Source: Pedobacter sp. MC2016-05
Lineage (GTDB): Bacteria > Bacteroidota > Bacteroidia > Sphingobacteriales > Sphingobacteriaceae
Length of the DNA: 64,000 bases
Assembly (NCBI RefSeq): GCF_026239735.1
Contig: NZ_JAPIVT010000024.1
Location: 1-64,000 of the forward strand
Reading direction: 5' to 3'
Shown here: positions 43,438 through 52,840 of the stretch, piece by piece
Layout: each line of letters opens with the position of its first letter
How positions within the stretch are numbered: the stretch's first letter is position 1
Notes under the pieces: model-generated
What the model saw: the letters and a program-made list of their open reading frames with translations, nothing else
Told to the model about the DNA's origin: nothing
Databases searched by the model: none
Translations under genes and position numbers: made by a program

Positions 43438-44076
43438 TTACGCTTCACCTGCTTCTGTTTTCGCTATGGCAGTTCTGATTCTGCTCAGGGTCTCGAGTCT
43501 CATCCCCAAAAAGGATGCAATGTATTTTAGTGGTACCCTATTGAGCAGGTGAGGGTAAATATGCCGAAACCGATCGTAGCGCTTGGCCGCTGTGGGCAGC
43601 TTGGCTATATATGCCCGCTCAGAAGCGCCCCTGAAATAGATTTCGGTCATCTTCCTTCCTACATAGTTGGCGATCGGGAAATGATTGTACAAATACCTGG
43701 ACATGGAATGCGGCACCGCTATGGCGAGCACAGGTTTAATGCTTTCAATGTATTCCTCGGAATCCACTTCTTGCCATAGGTTTCGGATACTGCCGGCCAG
43801 TTCGAAATCTGCAGCAATCCAGGTAGTGATTTTATGATTCCCTGCTTTAATATATCCATGTACAGCGCCTCTGATGATCGGAAATATGTACCGATTGCGT
43901 TTAAGCGGAGAGGCAATGTGTTTGCCCTTTGGAAAGGATACCGGGAATGTCTCTTTGTTGATTATCTGCTCAATCTCCGGATTGAGCTCATGATAAGACT
44001 GAAAGACTGCAATCAGTGGTGATCTGCCCCCGAAGTCGTTCCATTTTGCTTCTCCGTATTCGTTCTGTAAATTCAT
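43438..44076 (-). CDS. Crp/Fnr family transcription regulator
   Basis: This 212-aa protein has a beta-roll sensor domain (about 25-130, with FPKGKHIASP and RGAVHGYIKAG) and a C-terminal helix-turn-helix (PLKYIASFLGMRLETLSRIR). The cAMP-binding Arg-Ser pocket is not evident. It is convergent with the SOS cassette and alone on its strand. Confidence 0.9.
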   Translation of the reverse strand: MNLQNEYGEAKWNDFGGRSPLIAVFQSYHELNPEIEQIINKETFPVSFPKGKHIASPLKRNRYIFPIIRGAVHGYIKAGNHKITTWIAADFELAGSIRNLWQEVDSEEYIESIKPVLAIAVPHSMSRYLYNHFPIANYVGRKMTEIYFRGASERAYIAKLPTAAKRYDRFRHIYPHLLNRVPLKYIASFLGMRLETLSRIRTAIAKTEAGEA

Positions 44077-44270
44077 CTGCGTTTACTTATAGGATTTCTG
44101 CTATACCTTAGATCTGAATTTTATACACAATTCCAGCGGGAGTTTTGTTTGACCAGGATATAATGTTGTGGATTAGCTACACTTATACTGCATTTTAAAT
44201 ACCAATATGTTGCTGACATTCCGGATTTTTAGGGTTTCTGGAAATCTTAACTTGAGCAAGTTAACATGCA

Positions 44271-45401
44271 TTAATTGGCCTGCAGGGGCAAAGTAAAACG
44301 GAAAGTGCTTCCTTCGCCTAATTTGCTTTCTACCCAGATCTTTCCGCCATGGCGTTGTATGATTTCGCTACAGAGAAATAGACCAAGCCCGAGACCTTGC
44401 GTACCGCTTTCCTGCATGCGGTAGAACCGGGAAAAAATCAGCTCAAATTTATCCTCTGGTATACCTGGTCCCTGGTCACGGACACTGATGATGACCTGGT
44501 TATCATTCACTTCGAGAGAGATCTCCACAAGCTTTGATGAAGGTGAGTACCGGATCGCGTTGGTCAACAGATTTACAAGTACCTGTTCGATCCTTTGCGC
44601 ATCGAGCATGATGCTTAACGCATCAATATCGGTGCGGAATTTAAACTCATGCTCGGGATGGACATGTACCATGAGCTCAATACTGTCTTCGATGATGCGT
44701 TTGATATTGTTGGCTTCGGTCGTCAGCAGTAGCTTTCCGGCTTGTATCTTTGTGATATCCAATAAGTCATCGATCAGGGCCGTTATTTTTTTTACCTGCT
44801 GGGCAGCTCTGCTAATGATGTGCTTAGACTTCTGGTCTCCGCTTGTTTTTTCAAGGATTTGTAGATAGCCGTTTAAACTGGTCAGCGGCGTTTTCAGTTC
44901 ATGGCTTGCCAATCCTATGAATTCATTTTGTCTCTCACTGAGCGTTTTCACCTGCTCATAAAGCCGTGCTTTTTCCTGCTGTAACAAGATCTGCTCGCTG
45001 ATATTCCTTGCAATCTTTGATGCGCCGATGATTTTTCCATCTTCAGCAACGACCGGGGAAACGGTCACTGAAATCGGAATCAGTGTGCCGAATTTGGTTA
45101 ATCTGACCGTTTCGAAATGAGCTACTTTTTGACCTGCCTTGATCTGTGAAATGATAAAGGTTTCTTCCTCAAGGCGATCGGGTGGAATGATTAGCGAAAT
45201 ATGCTTGCCAATAGCTTCAGTTTCCAGGTAGCCGAACATTTTTTCGGCGGCAGGATTCCAGCTCATAATGATGCCATCGAGCGTTTTACTGATAATCGTA
45301 TCATCAGAATTCGCTACAATTGCCGCTAATATGGCATTTCTTTCGTTCAATAAAGCTTTTATCATAGGTTGATGGGCCCCAAAGTTAAAAAGAATATTCA
45401 T
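44271..45401 (-). CDS. PAS-domain sensor histidine kinase
   Basis: This 376-aa kinase has one PAS domain (about 20-140: SDDTIISKTLDGIIMSWNPA, then MFGY and a PAC segment), a HisKA domain with His167 in GLASHELKTPL, and an HATPase_c domain with NLLTNAIRYS, DQGPGIPED and GLGLGLFLC boxes. There is no membrane segment, so it is probably cytoplasmic. A second start at MIKALL, 12 codons in, is possible. No cognate response regulator is adjacent on this strand; the nearest is the single-domain receiver at 46.3 kb on the other strand. Confidence 0.93.
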   Translation of the reverse strand: MNILFNFGAHQPMIKALLNERNAILAAIVANSDDTIISKTLDGIIMSWNPAAEKMFGYLETEAIGKHISLIIPPDRLEEETFIISQIKAGQKVAHFETVRLTKFGTLIPISVTVSPVVAEDGKIIGASKIARNISEQILLQQEKARLYEQVKTLSERQNEFIGLASHELKTPLTSLNGYLQILEKTSGDQKSKHIISRAAQQVKKITALIDDLLDITKIQAGKLLLTTEANNIKRIIEDSIELMVHVHPEHEFKFRTDIDALSIMLDAQRIEQVLVNLLTNAIRYSPSSKLVEISLEVNDNQVIISVRDQGPGIPEDKFELIFSRFYRMQESGTQGLGLGLFLCSEIIQRHGGKIWVESKLGEGSTFRFTLPLQAN

Positions 45402-45777
45402 AATAGTTGTAAAGCATTTGTGCGCTATAAAGTCATCATCTTATAGAGTATCACAACGGATTTGCCTGACGTGACCTTTTATTAGGTGTAACACACTTTT
45501 TGCCATACAGCTACAGTGAACAAGCGAGAGAGAAATACTATAATTTTGCCAAAACGTAAAATGATGAAATAGATGTGTTTGTCAAAATCTGATATAGGTA
45601 TCTTTTTGATAAGAGAACAATGCTTGATTTCAAATTCATATCCAGGAATATCAGTATGGCGCTATTATTGATTGAAAAGCCAATCAATTATTCAGCGAAC
45701 GTATATAGGAGAAATATTGATGATAAATGTCAAATAAACGATTTTATGTAGTTTTAATCAGTCATATTTTAATAGTA
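45402..45777. other. Intergenic region, nothing recognised
   Basis: AT-rich DNA between the divergent kinase and LuxR-type genes. I see no gene. Confidence 0.35.
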
Positions 45778-45801
45778 AGTGTAAATTTTACACTATATTT
45801 G
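45778..45801 (+). promoter_or_regulatory. Palindrome overlapping a -7 box
   Basis: AGTGTAAA and TTTACACT form a perfect palindrome around one T (45778-45794). Its last base starts TATATTTG (45794-45801), a full -7 match; no TTG stands at the -33 position, as in activated promoters. The box ends 4 bases before the ATG at 45806, so the transcript would be leaderless unless the protein starts at the ATG at 45839. Confidence 0.55.
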
Positions 45802-45805
45802 ATCC

Positions 45806-46036
45806 ATGAATCTGAATAAAAACGTCTCACTAAACATCATGGGTATTAGTGCCCTGGATATCAGAATGATAGAATTGATCGCCCAGGGATTAACCTATAA
45901 CGAAATTAGTGCTGAATTGAATGTTATTCCATCCAAGGCGGAGGGCATACGTAAAAAGCTGATCGCAAAAACCCATACCAAAAATGCAGCTTCGTTGATA
46001 TCCTTCGCTTACAGGTTTGGATTGCTGAAAACATAA
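45806..46036 (+). CDS. Small LuxR-type helix-turn-helix protein
   Basis: This 76-aa protein (or 65 aa from the ATG at 45839, MGISALDIRMIELIAQ) consists of little more than a LuxR DNA-binding domain: LDIRMIELIAQGLTYNEISAELN, then KAEGIRKKLIAKTHTKNAASLI. It has no sensor. It resembles the minus-strand protein at 47.8-48.1 kb. It may act as a heterodimer partner or a simple repressor. A palindrome sits at its promoter. Confidence 0.78.
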   Translation: MNLNKNVSLNIMGISALDIRMIELIAQGLTYNEISAELNVIPSKAEGIRKKLIAKTHTKNAASLISFAYRFGLLKT

Positions 46037-46325
46037 AAAAGCTTTTATCCCTGGAACAAGAAAACGCTATTCGTTTTTATTTCTCCAAAGTCACCTGGAT
46101 CTTAACTTAAATTAGCAAAAATTAAGTTATCATTTTCTCCTATAGACTTTGATTTCAGAATCCGGTTATTCAGCTCCTAATCGCAATGTCTCGATGACTC
46201 GCTGTTTAATTGAATATCCCTTCTGCTCGTCGCCTCATCTCATATTGCTGAACTTTCCTGTAACAAATTTTAATTGCCAAAACAAAACCTCATGAAAATT
46301 GATTCTATTTTCATAGCTGGAGGTA

Positions 46326-46688
46326 ATGAGAAAAAAAATAGATTTATTGGAAGATGACGAGGGGATCAGGGATGTTATAACCATGATCCTTTCTGACGAA
46401 AATTATGAGGTGCGTAGTTTCAGTAACATCACAGAGTTTATGAACAGGGATACCTTTCATTATCCTGATCTTTTTTTATTGGATGTTATGCTCCCAGATG
46501 GCAACGGAATGGAGGTATGTGCGATGCTGAAAACAAATGATAATACCAGATCGACGCCAATAGTCATGATGAGTGCCAAGTATGATGAGCTGCAGATCAA
46601 ACGATCATGTGAAGCAAGTGCTTTTGTATCCAAACCTTTCGAGATAGACTTCCTGCTGAAGAAAATCGGCGCTATTATCCAAAACTAA
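46326..46688 (+). CDS. Single-domain response regulator
   Basis: This 120-aa protein is a stand-alone receiver: acidic pair Asp10-Asp11 (LLEDDEG), phosphorylatable Asp53 in FLLDVMLPDGNG, and Lys103 in FVSKPFE. It has no output domain, so it probably passes phosphate on or binds a partner. The three orphan PAS kinases nearby are candidate partners. The DUF421 gene follows by 32 bases on the same strand. Confidence 0.92.
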   Translation: MRKKIDLLEDDEGIRDVITMILSDENYEVRSFSNITEFMNRDTFHYPDLFLLDVMLPDGNGMEVCAMLKTNDNTRSTPIVMMSAKYDELQIKRSCEASAFVSKPFEIDFLLKKIGAIIQN

Positions 46689-46720
46689 ACTTAGATAATT
46701 ATTTTGTTTCCAATAAACAC

Positions 46721-47410
46721 ATGATTGCAGATATTGATTACCAGAATTTATTTCTTAAAGATCTCGACTTAAGCCTTGCACTAGAAATCGGCCTTCGAAC
46801 GATCATCATGTTTACTTTTGTTCTTGTCTTTCTTCGCTCTTCTGGCAAGAAGGGGGTAAGGCAGTTGAGTATTTTTGAAGTAGCAATTATTATCTCACTG
46901 GGTTCTGCTGCAGGGGATCCTATGCTGAGCAGTGAATCAGCCATATTTCCATCCCTCCTGGTTTTTCTCATTATATTGGTCATTTATCGCCTGATCACCT
47001 ATCTGGCAGCGAAGAACCAGGGAATTGAAGATATACTGGAAGGGAAGGCCACCTATATCATTGAAGACGGTATGTTCACCTTGCAGGAAGAAGGAGATGC
47101 AAATTTTGCGCAAGATGAATTTTTTGCCGAAATGAGAACCCAAAGTATCGAACATGTAGGTCAGGTACGCACTGCTGTATTAGAGTCGAATGGTCAGGTC
47201 AGTTTTCTGTTTTATGCCAAAGAAGAAAAAAAGAAAGGTATGCCCGTTTTTCCAAAGCCATTTTCGAAACGTTCTGTTGTTGTATCTGAAAACGGAGATT
47301 ATGCCTGTACGCACTGCGCAAATGTTGAACAATTATCGGCACCGGCGAAATGTACAAGATGCGGTAAAGAGGAATGGGTGCTGGCAATTGATACTTTGAG
47401 GACAGCATAA
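46721..47410 (+). CDS. DUF421 (YetF-like) membrane protein with zinc-ribbon-like tail
   Basis: This 229-aa protein has three membrane helices near the N-terminus (IGLRTIIMFTFVLVFLR, FEVAIIISLGSAAGDP, SLLVFLIILVIYRLITYL), then the DUF421 soluble domain (GIEDILEGKATYIIEDG, DEFFAEMRTQSIEHVGQV). The last 35 residues carry CTHC and CTRC pairs, as in a zinc ribbon or rubredoxin-like knuckle, which is not part of the basic YetF design. Function is unknown; YetF-type proteins have been linked to the envelope and to spore wall in Bacillus. Confidence 0.88.
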   Translation: MIADIDYQNLFLKDLDLSLALEIGLRTIIMFTFVLVFLRSSGKKGVRQLSIFEVAIIISLGSAAGDPMLSSESAIFPSLLVFLIILVIYRLITYLAAKNQGIEDILEGKATYIIEDGMFTLQEEGDANFAQDEFFAEMRTQSIEHVGQVRTAVLESNGQVSFLFYAKEEKKKGMPVFPKPFSKRSVVVSENGDYACTHCANVEQLSAPAKCTRCGKEEWVLAIDTLRTA

Positions 47411-47578
47411 CTAAAATGATATATTTAAATGGCTGTAAGCGGGCCAGGATTGCTTTTTTTAAGCATTCCAAAAACAGCATATTGGATTGGATTTCTGTGA
47501 AACCGTGCTATATCTAAATATTGGAGGAAAGTAAGCTTTGAAAAAATTCAGCTTCTGGCAGTTCTTTTTTAATTTTTG

Positions 47579-47815
47579 TTAGCTGTAAAGATTACCCAAT
47601 GACATTGTTTTCCCTTCGCTATCTGGTATTTTGATTATTTCTTGGGCCACCAGGCGATTATTTACCATTCCAATACAAAACTGAACGACTTCAAATCTGT
47701 TATAGACAATTCTGTTATCCTCATGATGAAAGCGGATTTTTTGACCATTATTGTCTTTAATTATCCCGCAGCCTGACAGGCTATTGTAGGATAAAATGAT
47801 TCCCAAACGCTTCAT
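47579..47815 (-). CDS. Cold-shock-like domain protein, divergent
   Basis: This 78-aa protein reads like an OB-fold cold-shock domain: KRLGIILSYNSLSGCGIIKD for strands 1-2 and KIRFHHED for the RNP2 strand, followed by RFEVVQFCI and RLVAQEIIKI. The RNP1 aromatic residues (usually GFGFI) are replaced by GCGII. Binding to nucleic acid may therefore be weak or different. It lies just downstream of the LuxR-type gene on the same strand. Confidence 0.6.
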   Translation of the reverse strand: MKRLGIILSYNSLSGCGIIKDNNGQKIRFHHEDNRIVYNRFEVVQFCIGMVNNRLVAQEIIKIPDSEGKTMSLGNLYS

Positions 47816-47836
47816 ATCAGCATGCAGATTTATATT

Positions 47837-48097
47837 TTAAGTGAGAATACCTAACCTGAATGAGCAGGCTATTAAGGCAGCAGTGTTTCTACTCTTTGAC
47901 TTTCGAAGCATACTTATTCGTATTGAATCCACTGTTCGCTTACTGGAAAATACTATTTCTCCTATTTCCTTATTTGTTAATCCTTCAGCAATCATGTTCA
48001 AGATCATTAGTTCCCTGTGATTAAAAACAATTGCTGGACTTGCGGAAACAGGAATGTAATGCATGGTTAAATATACCCAATATCTTCCGGTATACAT
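47837..48097 (-). CDS. Small LuxR-type helix-turn-helix protein
   Basis: This 86-aa protein (75 aa if it starts at the ATG at 48064, MHYIPVSASP) is almost only a LuxR domain: HRELMILNMIAEGLTNKEIGEIVF, then KRTVDSIRISMLRKSKSRNTAALI. Its end (ACSFRLGILT) parallels the end of the protein at 45.8 kb (FAYRFGLLKT), so the two look like paralogues. It is followed after 21 bases by the cold-shock-like gene. Confidence 0.8.
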   Translation of the reverse strand: MYTGRYWVYLTMHYIPVSASPAIVFNHRELMILNMIAEGLTNKEIGEIVFSSKRTVDSIRISMLRKSKSRNTAALIACSFRLGILT

Positions 48098-48392
48098 TTT
48101 TTAAAACAAAAGATAGTATAAATACCAGAATGTTGTTTTAAAGTGGCTCTAGCATCAGTTGATAGTACAAGCTATCAGAACCCTAAGCAAGTAAATATAA
48201 GGCGAGATCCTGAGAGGATATGAGAGGCATTTAATCATATTATTATTGAATATTATGACTCAATAGCTTGAATAAATTGTTTAACTTTATAGAAGTTCAG
48301 CAGAATATTATTTTATCTTCCTGCTTCATGAGAAGACCTGCATGTTCCTTACCTATCATGGCAAAGCAGTGTCATTGTTTTAGAACTGACTG
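48098..48392. other. Intergenic gap, nothing recognised
   Basis: 295 AT-rich bases before the small hypothetical gene. No gene or strong hairpin seen. Confidence 0.3.
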
Positions 48393-48575
48393 ATGATGAT
48401 CAAGAAAGAGTTTGAGTGGGATGGAGAGGTTGATACCAGGGATCTTTTTGACCGATCAGAAAAGCTTATACAATCCTCCAATCGGATCATTTCCGATATG
48501 GAAATTCAGGTTCAGCAGTGTAGATTTCTGATTGAAGCACTTACTTCAAAAATAAAGCGCAACCAAGGTTTATAA
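48393..48575 (+). CDS. Small helical hypothetical protein
   Basis: This 60-aa product starts MMIKKEFEWDGEVD and continues with an amphipathic helix (SEKLIQSSNRIISDMEIQVQ). No family is recognised. The regular amphipathic pattern and two successive ATG codons argue mildly for a real gene. Confidence 0.4.
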   Translation: MMIKKEFEWDGEVDTRDLFDRSEKLIQSSNRIISDMEIQVQQCRFLIEALTSKIKRNQGL

Positions 48576-49122
48576 GCTAAACTGGAGCAAGGATTTTTCT
48601 TTTGTCATCTTAAGGATTCCAGTGGAAATACCTTTGATGTTCATTAATCGTCCGGCTGTCTGAAAATAAGATCTCACACCAATATTGTTATCACATTCGG
48701 CCAAGAAAAATGTTACTGGATTCCTGATTTGGTCAACCTGAGCTTGGGGATCAGTGATCTGTCATGATCATTCAGTTAATCCCGGGAATATAATAGTGAT
48801 AGAAGTCTATTATTTACGCCGGTTTTTAAATCGTTAAGATGCCAGTCGAAATCTACACACTGATATATAAAACGGTTATATTTCCGGTCGATGATGCATA
48901 TCAACTTCTAGGTGGTTTGGGAATGAATGCGTTGCTTGATCCCATCTGAAATATTAATGAATTCCCGCTTGAACTATCCACAGGAAGACTGGTAAATAAA
49001 AAAGGGCATCTGCAATATTAAAAAATTGCAGGCAGGAAAGATGCATATTTTACGCGCTCATGTATGGTTTTTTATTTCTGAAAATACGTGTTAGATTATT
49101 TTTTTTGTAAAAAAAAAGGTTT
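48576..49122. other. Intergenic gap with a weak hairpin
   Basis: No gene. CTGCAAT (49010-49016) can pair with ATTGCAG (49025-49031); it lies about 90 bases past the stop of the minus-strand kinase and could be a weak terminator or chance. Confidence 0.3.
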
Positions 49123-50562
49123 TTACTTTGGCAGCTCAAACCAAAAATTTGTCCCGGTGAGGGGATCACTGCTAACGCCGATTTTTCCAAGATGCTTGCG
49201 GACAATGTTTGCACTGATGAACAACCCTAGGCCTAAACCTGAAGCGCTGTTCTTGTTATCTGTTGCCTGATAATATCGGTCAAAAAGAAGTGGTATCTTA
49301 TCTTGGGGTATTCCGGGGCCTTTATCAATAATCGAAACCCGGATGCTATCCTGCTGATTTTCAATGTTGACTTTGATCTTGCTGGATTTAGGGGCGTATT
49401 TGATGGCATTGCCGATCAGGTTGGTTAATACACGCCCTATTCTTTCCGAGTCTGCCGTAAGCATACTATTTTTGTGTCCCAGTAGCTCAATGGATTGAGT
49501 TGGCAACGTTTCAAACTGATCTATCACTTCCTCCGCCAAAAAGTAGATGTCAAAATCTTCTTTTCTTAGCGAGAGCTGCTCTTCATAATTTTTCCCGGCA
49601 TTCAACAGGTCGTCAATAATTGCAGTGATCCTGTTGATTCCCTTATTGGCCTGAAGGATCAGCGATTTAACACGCTCTGAAGCACCGTCCTGACTACGGT
49701 CGAGAAGTTGTAGTGAAGCTTTAAGACTGGTAACGGGCGTTTTCAGCTCGTGACTGGCAATACTGATGAAGTCATCTTTATGCCGCTCTATCAATTTGTC
49801 TTTGGTGATATCATTGATTACGCCAATCACCCTGACGACCTGACCGGAATCATCCTTTTCGGGCGTACCTTTAATGTTCAGCCATTGAAGTTGTCCGTCC
49901 TTTCGCAGTACCCGGGCCTGTACATCCAGACCATCCGTTTGGGCGATTTTTTGTAAAGCGCCTTTAAAGCTTTCCAGATCACGCTCTGACAGATGAGGGT
50001 AGTAATCTTCCAAAAACCATTTTTTACTATTGGAATCATAACCAAAGAGCTGGTCGTGATCAGGTGAGCGGAATACTTCACCCGATTTGATATCAAGCTC
50101 CCATATGGCCGTTCCTGAATATTTTAATGCAACATTTAACCGCTTTTGGCTATTTTCAAAATGTTTCAGTCCGGTGATGTCGTCGAGCACCGTAAAACCG
50201 AATGTTTCACCCTGGTCGGTATATAAAATTGTTGTCACATCTACCCATACAATTTCCCGGTCTTTGCGGTAGAGGCATGCTTTTAGCTTAAAGTTCGATA
50301 CCTGTTTAGCCCACAGTTCTTCCTGGAGATGATGCCAGTGGTCTATATGTTCTTCGCAGGCATGATCCAAAATTTTTGTGCCCAGAATTTCTTCGGCTGT
50401 ATAACCGAGCAGCTTACAAAGTGCTTTATTAACCTTTAAAATGGTGAGATCTGAATTTATGATTTTTGTGGCGACGCTGCTGAGTTCAAATATACTATTG
50501 AACTTTGCATCACACTCCCTAAAACGTTGCTCGAAGCCATGCTTTTCACTATCTTTTTTCAT
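49123..50562 (-). CDS. Sensor histidine kinase with two PAS domains
   Basis: This 479-aa kinase has PAS 1 (about 18-135: IFELSSVATKIINSDLTILK, CKLLGYTAEEIL, then a PAC end FGFTVLDDIT), PAS 2 (about 140-253: GTAIWELDIKSGEVFRSPDH, WLNIKGTPEKDDSG), HisKA with His271 in SIASHELKTPVTSL, and HATPase_c with NLIGNAIKYAP, DKGPGIPQD and GLGLGLFIS. There is no membrane segment. No response regulator is adjacent. Confidence 0.93.
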   Translation of the reverse strand: MKKDSEKHGFEQRFRECDAKFNSIFELSSVATKIINSDLTILKVNKALCKLLGYTAEEILGTKILDHACEEHIDHWHHLQEELWAKQVSNFKLKACLYRKDREIVWVDVTTILYTDQGETFGFTVLDDITGLKHFENSQKRLNVALKYSGTAIWELDIKSGEVFRSPDHDQLFGYDSNSKKWFLEDYYPHLSERDLESFKGALQKIAQTDGLDVQARVLRKDGQLQWLNIKGTPEKDDSGQVVRVIGVINDITKDKLIERHKDDFISIASHELKTPVTSLKASLQLLDRSQDGASERVKSLILQANKGINRITAIIDDLLNAGKNYEEQLSLRKEDFDIYFLAEEVIDQFETLPTQSIELLGHKNSMLTADSERIGRVLTNLIGNAIKYAPKSSKIKVNIENQQDSIRVSIIDKGPGIPQDKIPLLFDRYYQATDNKNSASGLGLGLFISANIVRKHLGKIGVSSDPLTGTNFWFELPK

Positions 50563-50639
50563 ATTTTACGCTACTGTATTCTTAACATTTTTTATGCATA
50601 AGTGTTTGAGCTGAGATCGAGCCAAAACAAAAATACATC

Positions 50640-51230
50640 GCGATTGATTTAGTATACATATCAGCATTTATTGTTATTGCAATCGGCTCAGCAGCAGGGG
50701 GCCTTGAGCCACTACAAAATATACTAAGTCAGTTAGCTCATCCCTTTAATGCTGCAATCGTTTTGATCCATCATATTCCAAAAGGCAATAACAGTAACCT
50801 TGCATTGATTCTTAAAAGGGTAACAGATATACCGGTTATAAAAGTTGTTGAGGATACAAAAGTAGAAAAGAGAAAATCTATGCACTGGGTATAGGCAAAA
50901 TCATGATAGTTATAAACGGTACGCTGATGTTAAGATAGGTCAGAAGAGGAAAACATCAATAGGGGAATCGATGAGTTTTTTATAAGTCTTGCCAGGGACG
51001 TAGGGCATCTTGCGATAGGAGTGGTCCTTTCCGGAGCAGGGCTGGATGGATTGCAAAGTGCGATGGCCATAGAAGATCAGCAAGGCCTGATTATTGTGCA
51101 GGATCCGGATACCGCCCAGTTCGGATTAATGCCGGGATCCCTTGTTGCAAACGACCATCCTGACTATGTACTGTCCCCAAAAGGCATCGCAACAAAACTT
51201 CGGGAAAAAACTGCTTTGGTGAATGAGTAG
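50640..51230 (+). pseudogene. CheB-like methylesterase, broken by frameshifts
   Basis: Fragments of one CheB domain lie in order in different frames. The first (50640-50894) contains VIAIGSAAGGLEPLQ and IVLIHHIPKGNNSN, which correspond to the catalytic serine and histidine regions, and ends in a stop. A middle bit reads KIMIVINGTLMLR. The last (about 50960-51230) contains GVVLSGAGLDGLQSA and IIVQDPDTAQFGLMP. CheB-type domains in Bacteroidota are often parts of CheB-CheR-PAS hybrid kinases. Confidence 0.8.
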
Positions 51231-51302
51231 TTCATTTTGTATGTCTCGGGGATGCGCTCCTTTAATCATATAGCTAAGACCTGATATTCTTTTGATGATA
51301 TT

Positions 51303-52376
51303 TTACAGCTTCACGTGCAAGCGAAATACTGTTCCTTCGCCTAAGCTGCTTTCTACTTCGATCTTGCCTCCCGATGCTTCGATAATTTCTTTGACCAGGT
51401 ACAGTCCGATACCGGAGCCCTCTCCGGACCTTGATATCCTTTCATATTTTTTGAAAATATTGCCCAGTTTAGCCTCAGGAATTCCCATGCCGTTATCTGA
51501 AACCTGTATCACCATATAATCATCCTTTTGATAGGTTTTAATGTGGATTTCAGGTGTTCGTGCTTTTGAACGGTATTTAATGGAATTGTTTACCAGGTTA
51601 TATACTGCGCTTCTCAGCTTTCGGCGGACAAACTTGATTTCTGAATGTGCTATTTCGCTTTTGATGACTGCTTTGGACTCTTTGATCTGTGGGGCCAGGG
51701 TTAGCCTTACATCCTCAATAATATGCTCGAAATCCAACAGTTCGTCAACAGCTTTGTACCGGTGTTCGTTTTCACGGGCATCGGTGAGATCATGGATAAT
51801 GTGCTGCATCTTGATCAGACTGTTCTCCACTTTTTCAAGCAATACAGGGAATCGCTGCATGCCTTTTTCAGGCAACTGCTTGAGCATTTCAATGGTTAAC
51901 CCCAGGCTGGTCAATGGCGTCTTGATATCATGGGAGATGGTATCGAGCAAAAGTTCATGCTCTGCAATGAGTTTCTCCTGCTCCTTCAGGTCACGTATCC
52001 GCATGGTGATTTCGACGAAAGTGACGATTACCCCGTTGGTTTTTTTATTCTTTTGGACGATATAAGGCAGAATATTCATCTGGTACCACCTTAAATCGGT
52101 GGTTTGTATTTCTTTTTCAAGCACCTCTCCGGAATCAATAACGTGCTGAATATTTTCCATAATGGTAGGAAAACGGAAGTTTTCGTGGATTTCGGTGAGT
52201 GGTCTGCCCACATCGGTAAGCTGAAGACTGAATTGACGCATCGCCGGTGGCGTGAACTTTCGCAGAATCAGGTGTGCATCGATAAAAAGCTGGGGAATAA
52301 TGGTGTTCCGAAAATAGTTTTCCAGTTCCTCATTGAGCTCAATTAATGAACTGATCTGTTCGTTTTTATTATTCAT
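51303..52376 (-). CDS. Histidine kinase with a CheB/CheR-type PAS domain
   Basis: This 357-aa kinase has an N-terminal PAS domain of the kind found in CheB-CheR hybrid proteins (FIDAHLILRKFTPPAMRQFS, DVGRPLTEIHENF, NILPYIVQKNKKTNGVIVTF), then HisKA with His149 in LLDTISHDIKTPLTSLG, then HATPase_c with NLVNNSIKYRS, SDNGMGIPE and GSGIGLYLVKEII. It is soluble and apparently complete. The CheB remnant converges on it 72 bases away, suggesting descent from one larger hybrid protein. Confidence 0.9.
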   Translation of the reverse strand: MNNKNEQISSLIELNEELENYFRNTIIPQLFIDAHLILRKFTPPAMRQFSLQLTDVGRPLTEIHENFRFPTIMENIQHVIDSGEVLEKEIQTTDLRWYQMNILPYIVQKNKKTNGVIVTFVEITMRIRDLKEQEKLIAEHELLLDTISHDIKTPLTSLGLTIEMLKQLPEKGMQRFPVLLEKVENSLIKMQHIIHDLTDARENEHRYKAVDELLDFEHIIEDVRLTLAPQIKESKAVIKSEIAHSEIKFVRRKLRSAVYNLVNNSIKYRSKARTPEIHIKTYQKDDYMVIQVSDNGMGIPEAKLGNIFKKYERISRSGEGSGIGLYLVKEIIEASGGKIEVESSLGEGTVFRLHVKL

Positions 52377-52840
52377 CGATTTCCGCCGCGTGGGTCAGGT
52401 ATTAGGGCCACGCAAGATATGGAATATCTTCAGCTATTTCATTATAAGTTACAACTGCTGTGAGTAAACCACATTGGAATACCACGATGGCAAGACATAT
52501 CTAAAGCGTGAGAGTAAAGACCAGCTTTTTCAAATAATTGGTCCAGAATGGTTCGAATGAGTTTTCTAACTGAGCAGTAAGCGCGTCAAGAGATTTCAAA
52601 AGGCATTTCGTGCTTAGTTTTTTTTTATGGGTCCAATGGTCTGGTGCAAGCGGATTCTTGATTAGAGCTCTGCATGGACAACACGAACATTTTCGTATCA
52701 ATGTTTTATCGCTAATTAACGTTTGGTTAGCATACATTCAGTTTAATTAAAGATTGCGGTTTCGATATAATTAAGTTTGGATGTATACGGTTTTCCAGGC
52801 TGAAAATCTTTTGAGTTTGAAGCCAGAGAGCCCTATGAAA
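52377..52840. other. Intergenic gap, no accepted gene
   Basis: A minus-strand frame at 52501-52737 encodes a Cys/Lys/Leu-rich peptide without family features and was not accepted. No other structure is seen. Confidence 0.3.

Noticed and set aside
52501..52737. A 78-codon minus-strand frame
   Set aside because: Cys/Lys-rich with no family resemblance and no neighbouring partner.
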